64,000 bases of DNA from Gnetum montanum (Eukaryota; Streptophyta; Gnetopsida; Gnetales; Gnetaceae): contig MNCI01025002.1 in NCBI GenBank assembly GCA_015680685.1, positions 287,108 through 351,107 on the forward strand, written 5' to 3'. The translations under genes and the position numbers were made by a program. Of this stretch, positions 23,488-35,808 are shown piece after piece. Below the pieces are notes generated by a model that made no database searches, was not told the origin of the DNA, and saw nothing but the letters and a program-made list of their open reading frames with translations. How positions within the stretch are numbered: position 1 is the stretch's first letter; each line of letters begins with the position of its first letter.

Positions 23488-25387
23488 AGGATGATGATAC
23501 CTATTGGGGAGAGTTGGAAATTTCTAAAAACTTCAAGCAAGAGGCCCTTGAACTAAAAATGCTACCAGCCAGCATTGAATATGTATTCTTAAAAAATGGA
23601 AAGCCAATCATAATCAATGCCAATCTTTCTTCATATTAGAAAAATATGCTATTAAAAATGGTTGAAAAATGGTCAACAACCTTTGCCTAGTCATATCTCG
23701 AACTCACATGGATTGATCCTAGGATATGCCAACATGACATGTACACTAACCTAGTCGTGAAGCTAAAGAGACAACCACAAAGGTAGTTGAACCCCAAACT
23801 AAAGCAAATCGTTAAGGAGGAAATTGAACAACTCCTCAAGGTGGGGTTCATTTATCCCATTGCAGATAGCGAGTGGGTTAGTCCACATGATATTGTGCCT
23901 AAGAAAGGTTGCAAGTGGCAGGTTTGCATCGAATTTTGACTACTAAATATTGCAACATTCAAGGATCACTTTCCATTGCACTTCCTTAATTAGGTATTAG
24001 ACATAATATCTGTTTATTACTACTATAGCTTTCTAGATGGTTATAGTGGCTATAACCAAATCCAAATTACTCTAGAGGACCAAGCCAAAACAACATTCAC
24101 AAGTCCATGGGGGACTTTTGCATATCGCAAGATGCCTTTTAATATGCGCAATGCCCTTGCTACATTCCAACACCTAGTCTTAAGCATTTTTCAACAGCAA
24201 ATTGGTAGTGATGTGGAAGTCTTCATGGATGGCTACTCCACATATCAAGCTACATTTGAGCAAGCATTGGCCTTCCTTAAGCAAGTGTTAAAATGATATG
24301 TTGAAATAAATTTGTGTCTCAATTGGCAAAAGAGTCACCTAATGGTCAAGGATGGCATTGTATTGGGGCATAGAATATCACAAGTAGGAATTGAGGTTGA
24401 CCCTGATAAAATAAGGGTCATCCAAGGAATAACCCAACAACTAGAAACTGTCAAAGATGTTTGATCATTCCTTGGGCATAGTGGCTACTACTGATGATTC
24501 ATAGAGAATTTCTCTAAGATTACAAAACCATTGGTAGAGTTGACAAAGAAAGATGCTCCATTTGTCTCGGTTGTGGAATGTGAATAAGCATTCCAATAGC
24601 TGAAAGAGAAACTTCTAGAAATTCCAATTGTACAAGCATCCAACTGGTCCAAACCATTTTATGTTATGACGAATATATTAAATTATGCTTTGGGAACTAT
24701 GCTTACATAGATGGATGATAAGAAATCCATATTACATCCACTATGCTATCTAAAGCATTGTGGGTGCACAATTGAACTACACCACTATAGAAAAAGACCT
24801 AATGATAGTGGTGTTTGCTCTAGAAAATTTCAGGCATTATGTGCTTGGATACAAAGTGTTTGTGCACACAAACCATAGTTCCATCTCCTTCTTGATCAAC
24901 AAGCCAATGGTGAGCTCCCATGTCATACGATGGTTGGTGATCTTATAGGAATTGACCTTATGATGGTAGATACAAAGGGCACTGAGAATGTGATCACTGA
25001 CCACTTATCTTGGTTACGATGGGACAACAAAGAGGAGGAGAACCTGCTATCTAATATGTTTCCTAATGAACTCCTCTTTGTTGGGACTATAACTAAAAAA
25101 TTTCCCAATGAGCCTAATTGGTAAGATGGCATTCTCACCTATCTTCTCACCCAAGAGATGCCACAAGGGTTGGATCACTGAAAGAAACAAAAATTTCTTC
25201 ACTAGGTAAAATGCTTCATGGAGATCAATGGACACCTCTACAAAGTGTGCGTTGATGGCTTGGTTCATTGGTATGTTCCTAATGCTAATCAACTATGTGT
25301 TCTCCAAGACACTCATGAAGGTCCTTGTGGGGGCCACTATGCTAGGACATGCATGGCCATTAAAATCTTGATGGCAAGGCACTATAA
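23488..25387 (+). mobile_element. Element D: Athila-like RT/RNase H fragment
   Basis: This plus-strand pol fragment aligns with element F from about 39690 to 41575. It starts abruptly at the end of the tandem array (TACCTATTGGGGAGAG) and stops abruptly before an A-rich tract belonging to element E. RT motifs include PIADSEWVSPHDIVPKKG, GYSGYNQI (about 24045) and FMDG (24222-24233) in place of FMDD, so the second catalytic Asp is lost. RNase H and linker follow, ending in the integrase zinc finger at HEGPCGGHYARTCMAIKILM (25315-25375). No LTRs are attached. Confidence 0.75.
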
Positions 25388-26049
25388 AGAATTGGAAAAT
25401 TTTGAAAAAATATAAAAATGAAAAACAATTGTAAAACGAAAAGTGAAAATCCACTTGTTAGTTCTTGATTCAAGATGGGACATATCTCTCATGACTAAAC
25501 TTATGGACAAGTATTTGGAAAATGGACTGCACATTCCCTTGGTTATACACCATAAGTTTTCCATTTATCATCTTTAATGATTTAAGTTTTTTGCTTATTA
25601 GCACATTTAACATTGATGATAATTAGGTTTCAATAATTTGGAGACATATATTCAGCTAAAGGATCCAAATATATTTTCTTTTTGATTTTCTATTTTAGTT
25701 CTTCGATCTTCTTATTTAACATCTTCTTTTAGTGTATAGTCAATGTGTAAGATATCTCTTTTTAAGTTCTATGTTTGGTTCATTTTCTTAGAACTAGAAC
25801 TAATAAGTAGCTTGGATGTTCTTATGCATCTTTTGAATGATTTAGTATTTTAATTTTCTACCCACTAGCTGTCTTTTAATTTAGTTGCTATTGTGTAGAC
25901 ATAGTTTTGTACACATACTTATTCCTCAAGTTTATTGTGGGTTGGTATAGGAATCATATTAATACTTTGAAATTTTAGCCTGCAACCGCACCCTTTATCA
26001 TTATTAGTAATGCATGAAATTATTTGTTTCTCCACAATGATAGGTTCAC
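25388..26049 (-). other. Element E post-gag and untranslated remnant
   Basis: The A-rich run (25400-25445) and the decayed polypurine-like motif (25484-25494) match 4970-5175 of element A. The protease core present there (PIIMGRAWL segment) is absent here, pointing to an internal deletion near 26030-26050. Confidence 0.5.
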
Positions 26050-26599
26050 TTTTATGTTTTATATTGAAGTGATAATGGTTGTTGGCTTTTACATAGGATT
26101 AGGAGCCATTATTTTTTTGAGGAAGGAGGTTGCACCAAATTGGCCTTGTGCTAGCCTTGATGAGCTAGTAAATCTACTAGTTTTATTCATATGTGTGGGA
26201 ACTATCCCAAAGAAAGAACATTTTTGAGACTTATGCTCAAATCTACTAACATTATCATTTACTTGTATGTTCATGGTGTAAGTGACATGCTTTTATTGAT
26301 GTTGTGGTGCCAATCCTTCCTACATCGTTGGTGGTGACATATGTTAGAGGGAAGTATGAAAGTATTTATAATGTGATGGATGATGAGAGGCATGGGATGG
26401 TGATCCCACAGGAGATGCTATGGGTTGATGATATTCAAGAGAGAAGTAGTAATGTGTTGAGGTATGGGAAGTAAAACCATTAAGAGAAATCAGTTGTTGA
26501 ACATAATATCCATAAGGATTTGGTTGGTAATAGGAGTATTACTAGTTTGTTGATGGCATCCCCCATGAATATGGATTTTATCATTGTAGTTTGTAATAG

Positions 26600-28233
26600 A
26601 ATTAAAGTTAATAAAAAGTCCTACTAGGATAGTATCATTGGTTGTAGGATTATCTATAATTGCCTTGTGGGTAAGACAATCTCCTAGGTATTTTCTTTTC
26701 TATGAACATGGGATTCAAAGCAAAAGTCCTAGACTCTTGTAGGTGTAACATAACTGGATAATAACCTTTTATATGTTCATATTGACAAATTTCACATCCA
26801 TCCTCCTTCAATGTATTTGAGTTTGCAACCTCTTGTACTACAATTATTTTCACTTTTTGCTAATAAGTGTCCCTACTTGTTTTCTTGTTCTTTTCCTCTT
26901 CTTGTTTTGACCACTTGATCCTTTTAGCTTTACCTTCGCCTCTATGATCTTCAAGTTGGTTGTAACTTTTTTATTCATCCACTCCCACATCTTATCTACC
27001 CTTACTTCAATCTCTACAATAGATTTCACTCATCAAGGGAGATCTTTTTTTTTTCTAATCATAAATATGGACCTCTTCTTTTATGAAGGGTTGGATCCCA
27101 ATTATATTCCCCTACACTCCCCCTTTTATACAACTCTTCTTCTTCCTTTGCCACATGTTTAATTAACCTTTGTATTCAGTGGGCTCTCAACTTTGATAAT
27201 TTTCCTTGGGTATAGATCCTAAGGGTCTTCTTCATTTTGTTGTAAAGTTCATCTATGATGTGACGAAGCTATTCTTTTTGAGAAAATTTGTGACTTTGGC
27301 ATCTATGTAGTAGAGAATAGTATCTACCCAAGGCTACATCTAGGGATTCATGGTTTTCTTATTTCCACCTTGTATTTATTTTCTTAGATTGGACACTCTT
27401 GAATATGTTTGGTATTTTTCATTGAAGAGCTCAAGTATTATAAATCATTAGTGGATTAAATACAATTCCAACAGTGTATACCAATTTTCAACTTCTTTTA
27501 TTAGTGTCCTAGGGAAGAGCTTAATCTTTTGCCACTTACTTTTGATGTTTTTTAAGGTGCAAGCATTATGAAAGGCTTGTAAATGATGTTGTGGATCAAA
27601 GTTATAGCCTCCCTAAAATTTAGGAATGCTATTCATATCAAGTTGTTTGATCCAACTTTCCCTTTGATGCCTATGTTGTATTCTAACTATCTTCATGATT
27701 TGTATCATGCTTTTAGTAGCTAACAAGGGTCCATTAGCATCAAATATGTCATGGTGGTAATCTTGTTTTCTATTTGTTTGATTATGCTGGTCTTTTCTAT
27801 GCTCCATTTGATAACTTGTATCTTGTCTCTGATATCCATGTCTATCTTCATCTTAACCCCTTAGTGTATCTCTATCTCCATACCTACATTCATCTTCGTT
27901 AGAACTAGACATTGAAGATGAAGAGGAAGATGGAAAATTAGGAGAATCATCATCATTCCTATATCCCCTCCTATGGTTCCTTGATTCATCTCTTCTAAGG
28001 TTGGAGGAGGGTCTAGGCCTTGAGGTCTTTTTTGTTATAAGACTTGTTGCATCCCCCCTAGGATTGTCCAGGATAGTTGACTGTATTCTTTGAATATAGT
28101 AAGGGTTAGAATGAGCATATGAGACCCCTACATGTAGTGGTTCACTCCAATTCTCTTCAATATAAATCTTATCATTTATCCTACTAGTGTTATTATCGTG
28201 TAAAGAACTATAGGCCCTATGTGAATGAGACAT
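26600..28233 (-). pseudogene. Element E Gag, decayed
   Basis: The start codon at 28233-28231 opens an N-terminal segment (MSHSHRAYSSLHD, then PYYIQRIQ) followed by an Arg/Ser/Asp-rich stretch (28000-27860), as in the Gags of elements A and I. A helical capsid portion is at about 27590-27180. The Cys/His motif reads CEICQYEHIKGYYP at about 26800-26755; the final Cys pair is replaced by Tyr, so zinc binding would be lost. Stops and frameshifts break the frame throughout. Confidence 0.65.
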
Positions 28234-28346
28234 GTTTGTAGTTAATACTATGTATGTGTAACTTAAAGTATTAATATTTCCTAAAAGATAAATTATTAAT
28301 GCCTTAATAATGATTGTTTATAATATAACTAATCTATATCACTATC

Positions 28347-28351
28347 ACCAT
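28347..28351. repeat. Target-site duplication of element F, left copy
   Basis: ACCAT directly precedes the 5' LTR and is repeated exactly after the 3' LTR at 45445-45449. Confidence 0.9.
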
Positions 28352-29174
28352 TGATGAATCGTGCTTAGATGTGCTCCGATATTAGATATGCAATATTGGA
28401 CACCAAGATGTGATGCCGAATATCTGATATCACTAGGTATATGTTGGCCTATAAATATAGCACTTGGTCACATGGTTTCCACTTTAGTTTTACAATAGAG
28501 TAAAAAAGTTCTTGTAGTTTAGCCATTCCCGAGTTAGCATCTTTTTGAGTGCCCGTAGTAGGAGTCTGAGTCTGTACGGATCTTTATTCAAGCATTGATG
28601 TACCTGAGCACAACAGTGTGATGGAAATAAAGACAAGCCCTTTTGAAAATCCTTACAGCACTAAGAATAGATTAATGTTTCCTTTAATGTATTTAATCTT
28701 CATGCACTTTACCTTAATGCACTTTAATTAAGCAATTGATTTCTAATTGTTATTGAACATAGGCATTACTACCTCAAGCATACGTGTAGCACTTGGTAAC
28801 CTAGAAATGCTTAACATTTGGTAACCTATGAGCACTATATGCATTTAGGATATGTCTGGAGAGTGGGAACGAGTACTAGTGTTAGGCTAGCTAGGCAATA
28901 GATTAATTAGATATTAAATTCCTCTACCTTTCATTCTTGATCTAGACAATTAAACTTATAAAATATAAAATGATAAAAATCATATACCTCAATTGCACTT
29001 AACCATACACTTACGCCTCATAAGTGAAACTGAGAAGACAATGATCATCTCGATTATATTTCACTTCCTTCAACTAGTGTACTTAGAAACTTAACATCTA
29101 CAGAGTTCAATGGGATTGCGTGTGAACACTTGTGATTCGTATGGTTGGGCATAGGAATACCTCATCGCTTATCA
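28352..29174 (+). repeat. Element F 5' LTR
   Basis: The LTR is 823 bp, beginning TGATGAATC and ending CTTATCA. TATA box TATAAATA is at 28450-28457. The region before it has decayed palindrome cores (gatatta, aatatc, gatatc). It is homologous over its length to the 3' LTR at 44594-45444. Confidence 0.9.
28450..28457 (+). promoter_or_regulatory. TATA box of element F 5' LTR
   Basis: TATAAATA lies about 100 bp inside the LTR start and is conserved in the 3' LTR at 44720-44727. Confidence 0.65.
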
Positions 29175-29175
29175 T

Positions 29176-29193
29176 TAGCACTATTCTTAGGGA
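29176..29193 (+). promoter_or_regulatory. Element F primer binding site, decayed
   Basis: TAGCACTATTCTTAGGGA lies one base after the LTR. Eleven of 18 bases match TGGCACCGTTGCCGGGGA, and most differences are transitions. Confidence 0.65.
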
Positions 29194-30794
29194 TCTTTTA
29201 GTTGTTACGTGCACTATCTAGGATTTAGTACAAATTTATTCAAAATCATTGCAAAAAAACCTAGAGTCATATCATACTTTAAAATAACTACAACAATTTT
29301 AAAAAAGCACATTGCATTTTTATTTTCTAACATAAGATGTCTTCTTTTCACTGGAGTGATTCTTTGCCTAAGTCTAATGGAGTACATCAACATGTGCCAC
29401 AACAACACAAAGTGGTATATGCTCATGCTAATAAGTATGTACCCAATTTCACTTTCATTCTACACTAGGATGAACAACTACAATGGCATGACATGGAGGG
29501 CAACATCATGTTGCTACTTGATCAATCTATTCTTGCAATGCTCCAACAAACTCTTGTGTGTTTGGGCCTTCAAGGACTTCATGCTGAGTACATTATATAA
29601 GATAGTGATGCCAAGGATTATCATCCCACTGAGGCCCAATGTCTAAGGGATTGATAGCTAGAATAGTGCTATGAGTTTTTCAAGGGGAAGTGGTTCAATG
29701 ATTCCCCATACTTGTTGTACTAGAAAGATGGTGGAGAACCCTTCTCTAGGGGTTTTCCATTCAGTGAGATTCCTCTCTTTAACTTTGGTGAAGGAGGTCA
29801 AAACCAGAACCTACAATTTACAACCCAAAATCCTAGTTTTGGCAAGAATAGACCCAATGAAAAATGAGGATCCAAGGAGGAGAGTTAGGCTAGGGATGCA
29901 GAGAAGAAACAAGATCGTGATTGTGGCTGTGATCAGCAAAGAGGGGGGTAGTAGGCACCGTGATGATGTTATTCCTCCTTCCTCTTTACCTTCATTGTCA
30001 TCTTCTTCCTCTTATGGCTTTGATCATAATCACAAAGGGTGTGACCATGATGGAGGCGATCGATGGGACCGAGATGGTTGAAGGGATCATTAAGCAAGTC
30101 AAGACCAAGGACGTAGGTATTCAAGAGAGACCCATCACCATGAACAAAGGGGTAGTAGAGGGCATCATAGGCACCAAAATCATGACCTCAATGAGTCTTT
30201 ACTTACTACTCGGAGTATGCTAAACATTGCAAAGGTAGTACAAATTTCCAAAAAATACATAAAGGATAGTTGAATCAAGAGGCTAAACATGAACAATATC
30301 CCTTGGTTTGAAGGAGAATACAACTCAGATCCACAAATTCTTGTCCAAGCTTTTCAAGATGCATGTGCCTTACAGAACATAGAAAATGAGTGGCTGAAGC
30401 TTAAGTTGTTTCCCAAGACACTCGTTAATGAAGTACAGAACTGGCACTAGTTCTTAAAATTAGAATCTATTAGATGATGAAGTACAATGCTTGAATTGTT
30501 CAATCACAAATATCAAACATACTCTCGAGTGTCCAACTTGAGATGGCAAATCCAAGGCTAGAAACAAGGAACACATGAACCCTTAGATGTCGCCATAGGT
30601 TGATACTATTCCTTATTGATATCTTAAAAATTACTAAGGAGTCCAAGGAACAAGGCAATGAACGTAATTGCAAGAGGCACAAGGAAGCTAAATGTGCCAA
30701 TCAAAGAGGTAAGGACAAGATTGTTGCAGTAGGAGAAGTTGCAGGAAGTGAATCAAATGATGATGGTAGATGTGACATCTATCATTATGAATAT

Positions 30795-30880
30795 CCTAAG
30801 GGATGTTTCCCCATTGTGTCACACTTATAGGAGTCTNCCCTAAGGGATGTTTCCCCATTGTGTCACACTTATAGGAGTCT
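30795..30880. other. Assembly gap (N at 30837) with 42-bp flanking duplication
   Basis: Bases 30795-30836 and 30839-30880 are identical and surround a single N. This is what two overlapping contig ends look like when joined without merging. Confidence 0.9.
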
Positions 30881-31498
30881 GGGGTGTATGCTCTGAATCC
30901 ATAACTAGTGCAAAGGAAAACACCTAGAAGATTGTCTTATCTTCAAGGCAGTTCTAGGTAGTTCCACCAACAACAATAGTATTATCCAAGTGGAACTCCT
31001 ACACAACCATACGAGCAGCATCAATAGTGCCAACAACCACAATCATGGATGTTAGCACTGCCAAGGTAGCAATACCCTTATAGACAACCTAATCTATATG
31101 GGTACTACATTCAGCAACCCTTGGCCCCAAGTGATTCTTCTAATCATGTTTCTACTTTCCAACCTCACTACTACCCTCTTAATTATTATTGAACTCATTC
31201 TCCACATGCAAGGAGGGATATCACCTATTACCATTATCCTCCTATTCCTGCACATGTTCCTCCTTCCTTCACACAACTACCACCTACTCCATCTATGCAA
31301 GGTAAACTCCCAGCTCAATCGCAACAACACAATGCCACTAGGGTCGTTAATCTACAACTAGTTTATCAACCAAGTGGTTTGGACACTTAATCAAAGAAAA
31401 AAAATTTCCAACCTAATAGCCCACCTAAGCCCTCACATACACATGTGGATGGCAATCCTACTCCTCCATCTCCCTTTATATCAAATTCCTTTGAGTTC

Positions 31499-31503
31499 CC
31501 TTT
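31499..31503. repeat. Element G target-site duplication, left copy (imperfect)
   Basis: CCTTT here compares with CCGTT at 38925-38929, four of five bases identical. Confidence 0.6.
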
Positions 31504-31514
31504 TGATGAGACGC

Positions 31515-31602
31515 GATATCACATGGGCTACGATATCGCGTATGTGATATCGCGGCAGTCGCAATATCGCATCGTCCCCTACGATATCGCGTATGCAATA
31601 TC
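31515..31602 (+). promoter_or_regulatory. Palindrome array in U3 of element G 5' LTR
   Basis: Six GATATC or AATATC cores start at 31515, 31532, 31546, 31563, 31583 and 31597, several within the longer palindrome CGATATCG. Spacing is 14-20 bp, and the array ends about 20 bp before the TATA box. Confidence 0.7.
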
Positions 31603-31620
31603 ATGGCCCACCGCCAAGTC

Positions 31621-31628
31621 TATAAATA
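31621..31628 (+). promoter_or_regulatory. TATA box of element G 5' LTR
   Basis: TATAAATA is conserved in the 3' LTR (38055-38062). The R region with an AATAAAGATG polyadenylation-like signal follows about 170 bp later. Confidence 0.7.
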
Positions 31629-31811
31629 AGAGATAGCTCTCCCTTGTTTCCTCATCCTAGGCTAGAAGTAGAGAAACTCTGGCAGATTGATCACTCCAGA
31701 GATAGAATAGTTTCCATGTGCCCACAGTAGGAGTCCTAAAGTGAACAAATCTTTATTCGAGCAATATTGTACCTGAACACAAGTTGTGTATGACAATAAA
31801 GATGAAATTCC

Positions 31812-31896
31812 AAGATAAACCTTGAAGTGCATGGAATAGGATTTTATTTTAATNAAGATAAACCTTGAAGTGCATGGAATAGGATTTTATTTTAAT
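31812..31896. other. Assembly gap (N at 31854) with 42-bp flanking duplication
   Basis: Bases 31812-31853 and 31855-31896 are identical around a single N. The 3' LTR of the same element (38245-38287) has only one copy, which shows that the duplication is artificial. Confidence 0.95.
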
Positions 31897-32535
31897 GTTA
31901 TTTATTACTTTCTTTCTCACCCTTAAACTCCTAGAACGCGGAATGAGTATGACTTGATTACGAGCATCTTAGCGTGACTACTTGGTAACCTAGTGGCGTA
32001 TCCAGGATCTATGCTTGGTAATCCCAATGGTAGTCATGCACAAAGATGTGCATGAATAGTCAATGAATCGGCTGCTCATCACACTTAGGCTAGATTAGAT
32101 TCTCTCAACCCTTTCCTCCTAGTTAAGTGCCTCAGTACGACCACTTCGAGCATGTGCGTTACGTGTGGTAATCCCAGTAATGATTAGCGTTTGGTAGCCA
32201 CGGTTACATCGATTCAGGGTATGTACGGTAAGTGGGAACAGATGTTGATGCTAGGTAATTTAGACTTAGTCATTAGTTAGAATCAGTAATTAGTTTCTCA
32301 ACCCTTCAACTCAATAGCATAGGAGAAAAACATAAAAAGATATAAAAATCATATACCTCAAACTTACTTAACCATACACCGTGACAACTACAAGTAAGTC
32401 TGGGAAGGCAAAAAATGGTTAACCTGAAGTGTTCCATGAGGCATGTAGGCATTTATTCTGTGGATTTTGACCGGATCATGTGTGCTATGCTCGTATTCGT
32501 ATGGTTGAGCGTAGGGGTACCTCGCCACTCATCAT

Positions 32536-32553
32536 TGGCATCGTTGCCGGGGA
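32536..32553 (+). promoter_or_regulatory. Element G primer binding site (tRNA-Asp type)
   Basis: TGGCATCGTTGCCGGGGA lies one base after the LTR. It differs from the complement of the plant tRNA-Asp 3' end by a single C-to-T-type change seen as A. Confidence 0.85.
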
Positions 32554-32682
32554 CTAAGTGTTTGTGCGCTGAATAGAACATAAAGGATATCACTCACATC
32601 GTTGGGAGCCTAAATGAACCTTTGAGTTAATTAATTAAACAAGAATTTATATAATGGTGAAATAGCACACCAATAAATCAAA

Positions 32683-35170
32683 ATGTCTTCTTCTCACAAG
32701 AGCAACTCACCACCTAGGGACAATACAAAGAACAGTCAGCAATCAAAAACACATAACCAAAATTTGCCAAGTCCTAATCAATACCGGATAGTCTATACTC
32801 ATCTTGATGAGTATATTCTAGACTTTACCTTTATCCTCCATCAAGATGAACAACTATGCAGGAGGAATTTGCAAGGTAACATCATGTTACCTCCAAATTG
32901 ATCAGTCCCAAAAATGCTTCTCCGTGCTTTGGCACAAATCAACATTACTCAGCTCTATGCTGAATACATTGTAGGTGACTTTGATACAAGGGATTATTAT
33001 CCCACAAAAGCACAATGTATGAAGGACTCAAGGTAGGAGAGCCAACATACATTGATGAAGGGCAAAGGCCTGCACGTCCTTAGCGAAATAAGAGATGGTG
33101 AACCACTCATAACGGGTTCACTATCAAAAGATGTTTCCCCTCCTAATGATGGTGAGGAGGTAGGGTATCAGAATCTATGATCAACGATACATAACCCTGG
33201 TTCTGATACCCGTGAACACCAACTATTCACCGAGGGAACAACAACTTATGATAAGGACGAGCACTTAGATCGTCACCACGATCGGGGTCGAAGCAGCCAA
33301 AGAGAAGGTAGGAAACATCGTCATGGCGATCATGCTCCTTCTTCTTCTCCTTCATCTCATCACACACCCTCTCCTTCCATCTCTGGGCACAGCCACCATG
33401 AACATAATGGTGAGGATAGAGGAAGGAAAGATGAGAGACCTCGATGGGAAAGTTGAGAGAGAGGACAAGGGCAAGGACAAAGGAAAAGTAGGGAACAACA
33501 AAGGCATCATAGACGTCATGAAAGAGATGATCATGATGAGCCCTACTTGCAACCCGAAGTATGCTTGATATAATGAAGGCTGTGAGAATTTCCACGAGGT
33601 ATTTAAAAGATAGTTGGATCAAATGCTTAGACATGAATAACATCCCATGATTTGAGGGGGGATACAACGCTGATCCGCAGCATCATTTACAAGCATTCCA
33701 TGATGCCTACGCCTTGCAAAACATAGAGAATGAGTGGCAGAAACTTAATTTATTTCCCAAGACACTCACCAAGGAAGCAGAGAGCTGGTACTAGTCCTTA
33801 GAATCGAAAACCATCAGGAGGTGGAGTACGATGTTAGAACTCTTCAACGATAAGTATTAGACGTACTCCAAAGTGTCTAATTTGCGTAAGTAGATCCAAG
33901 GCTGAAAGCAAGATACTCATGAAGCCTTGGATGCTGCCATGGCCCACTACTACACATTGTTACATCGTTGCCTAAGCCATGGATGCGCTCAGCGAGATCA
34001 ACTTCGCCACATCATAGATGGGCTAAGACATGAGACGAGGAGAACCCTTGGGACTTATGCCCAAGGGAGATTCTCACAAATTAGAGCCCATGAAGTACAT
34101 AGCTTGTTGGACAAGTAGCAAAAGAAGAAGGTGAGCTATGAAAAAGAGAGATTGTGGAAGAATACAACCATGATCCCTCTCTTCGAAAGAAGGGAGAAAA
34201 TTCTATGATGAAGAGGATGAGTCACCACTCAAAGAGTTGGTGAACAGAAAAATCTTGCTGATTCAAAAATTAACAGCAAAAGTATCGGCTAAGATGGATC
34301 AATTGTGGGATTCCTTAGACTCTAGACTTGAAAGTATCTTGAAAATCATAGAAGAGTCTAAGGAGGAACGAAGTAGTGACAAAGATAATACAAAGCAGAG
34401 AGATTCAGGCCCTGCACATAACAAGGGTAAGGGGAAAATTACTATCTCTGATGAGGTTGTGGATTCAGACATAGACGATGACGATGGATGTGAGATCTGC
34501 CATTATGATCATCCCAAGGGATGTTGTCCAATCATCTCACATTTACAAGAGTCTGGGGTGTATGCACTTAATCCAAGACTTAACCAACGGCAGACACCCC
34601 AAAGGTTACCTTATCCTCAAGGTAACCCAAGGTAGTTCCACCAACCACTAACATACTATCCAAGTGGAACTCCACCACAACCCATCGGACAGCATCAGTA
34701 GTGGCAATACCCGCAGTCATGGGGGATGCCACCGTCGAAACATTAATACCCTTACCGGCAGCCCGATCCATATGGTTATTATGTGCAATAGCCAATTTCT
34801 CCAAGTGACTCTATAAGTCACACAACTCCCCAACGTCACTACCAAGTTCAGGAGTACTTTAGGAGGACTCCTTCTCCTCTGAGAGACATCCCACATATAC
34901 ACCATCCTCCAACTCCATCCGCACATCTTCCACCTGTAGTTCCCACAACACCTCCTGCTCCAACAATGCAAGGGAAACTCCCTACTCAACTGCAGCAACA
35001 TAACGCTACGAGAGCTATAAACATTCAACCCACTACTGGTTCTGACAACTGTAAAAAGAGAAGATCTTTTTTCAAAACCAAAAGCCTAGACAAGCTTTCA
35101 CAACAAGCGGTTGAGTCTAGGTACACTCCTCCACCATCTAACACTTCGGAGCACCCTTCAGTCCAATAGA
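32683..35170 (+). pseudogene. Element G Gag, decayed
   Basis: The ATG at 32683 lies 130 bases after the primer site. The N-terminal domain includes YILDFTFILHQDEQL (about 32812-32856) and GNIMLPP. A His/Arg/Asp-rich linker follows, then the capsid region from about 33665 (QNIENEWQKLNLFPKTL at 33718-33768; DQLRHIIDGLRHETRRTLGT at about 33998-34057). A helical segment (KVSAKMDQLWDSLDSRLESI) follows at 34279-34338. The short Cys/His knuckle CEICHYDHPKGCCP is at 34492-34533, and a Pro/Gln-rich tail runs to the stop near 35167. Several stops (about 32900, 33178, 33793 and 34118) kill it. Gag would assemble particles and package the RNA. Confidence 0.8.
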
Positions 35171-35239
35171 GCTGTATGCATATAGTTATGTTAACGCATA
35201 CCATAATCGACTAGATCAAGGTAGGCCACCTTCCCAGGA

Positions 35240-35808
35240 AACTAACTGATCCTAGAAGCCCCTTAATCTATTTACAAATTGCCAGGAATGAACCACATAA
35301 GGCTCTTATTGACTTAGGTTCCAGAGTCAATTTAATATCATGAGAGATGTATCAAGCCTGGAACCTGCCCCAACTTAAGAAGAGCAACATCCAACTAGAG
35401 CTAGCAAACCAGTCCATTACCATTTCCTTAGGATTGGTGGAGGACATTGTTACCACTATGTGTGGTTGGTCCTACCCATTTGATTTCTTGGTGATTGAAG
35501 TTAATAACAACGAAGGGGACTTCCCAATTATAATGGGAAGGGCATGGCTGAGTACAATAGATGCATGCCTTAGGATCCGCGATCTTTTCTTGGAGATATC
35601 TAAGATAAACATTTACGAAAAGATCGAAAAGAGGAAAGTTCCATGCATCACATACAGTGATTCATCAGGTGATGACATGGAGGAATGCCCATCTCCTCCA
35701 TGTAACAGGTGTGCCCTTGAAACTTTGAAACAAAGATTCCTGTATGTAGTAACCACACAACAAGTAGTAGAGACCCCGTGGTTGACAGCTACTCAAAAGA
35801 GCAAATAA
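35240..35808 (+). pseudogene. Element G retropepsin-like protease, decayed
   Basis: NEPHKALIDLGSRVNLIS carries the catalytic Asp at 35311-35313, followed by a stop at 35341. The open part (35347-35808) includes YQAWNLPQLKKSNI, GWSYPFDFLVIEV and PIIMGRAWLSTIDACLRI, which form the flap and the second half of the fold. The same order is seen in elements A, F and I. A short continuation to about 35955 (TLEYEHCQLPPLNLRTLMER) leads into the pol-deletion junction. Confidence 0.75.

Larger units (their letters stand above)
25388..28351 (-). mobile_element. Element E, 3'-truncated left part (gag side)
   Basis: This minus-strand remnant holds the 5' untranslated region and gag of an Athila-like element whose primer site and 5' LTR lie at 45449-46457, on the far side of the inserted element F. 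The 5-bp duplication ACCAT flanks the interruption at 28347-28351 and 45445-45449. To the left it ends in untranslated sequence next to element D, so protease core, 3' region and 3' LTR are missing. Confidence 0.75.
29337..31503 (+). pseudogene. Element F Gag, decayed and cut by element G
   Basis: The ATG at 29337 opens MSSFHWSDSLPKSNG, and FTFILH (29450-29467) and GNIM follow as in elements G and I. Capsid segments appear at 30295-30600 (for example QNIENEWLKLKLFPKTL, about 30377-30427). The Cys/His motif is at about 30770-30810 as CDIYHYEYPKGCFP, with the second Cys replaced by Tyr. A Pro/Gln/Tyr-rich tail runs from 30960 to the junction with element G at 31503. The single-N gap at 30837 and its 42-bp duplication lie just after the motif and disturb the frame artificially. 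Confidence 0.75.
31504..32534 (+). repeat. Element G 5' LTR
   Basis: It begins TGATGAGACGCG and ends CTCATCA, forming a 7-bp inverted terminal repeat. TATA box is at 31621-31628. The annotated length includes a 43-bp assembly artefact (see 31812-31896), so the true length is about 988 bp against 970 bp for the 3' LTR. Confidence 0.9.

Noticed and set aside
27853-28351. Possible independent Arg/Ser-rich protein gene
   Set aside because: It is the N-terminal part of the element E Gag, recognised by its position after the primer site and by similarity to elements A and I.
29671-30081. 136-codon plus-strand open frame
   Set aside because: It lies inside the gag remnant of element F; it mixes frames of a broken gag and is not conserved as an independent ORF in G or I.
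33227-33667. 146-codon minus-strand open frame
   Set aside because: It is antisense to the Gag linker of element G; the sense strand has the family homology.
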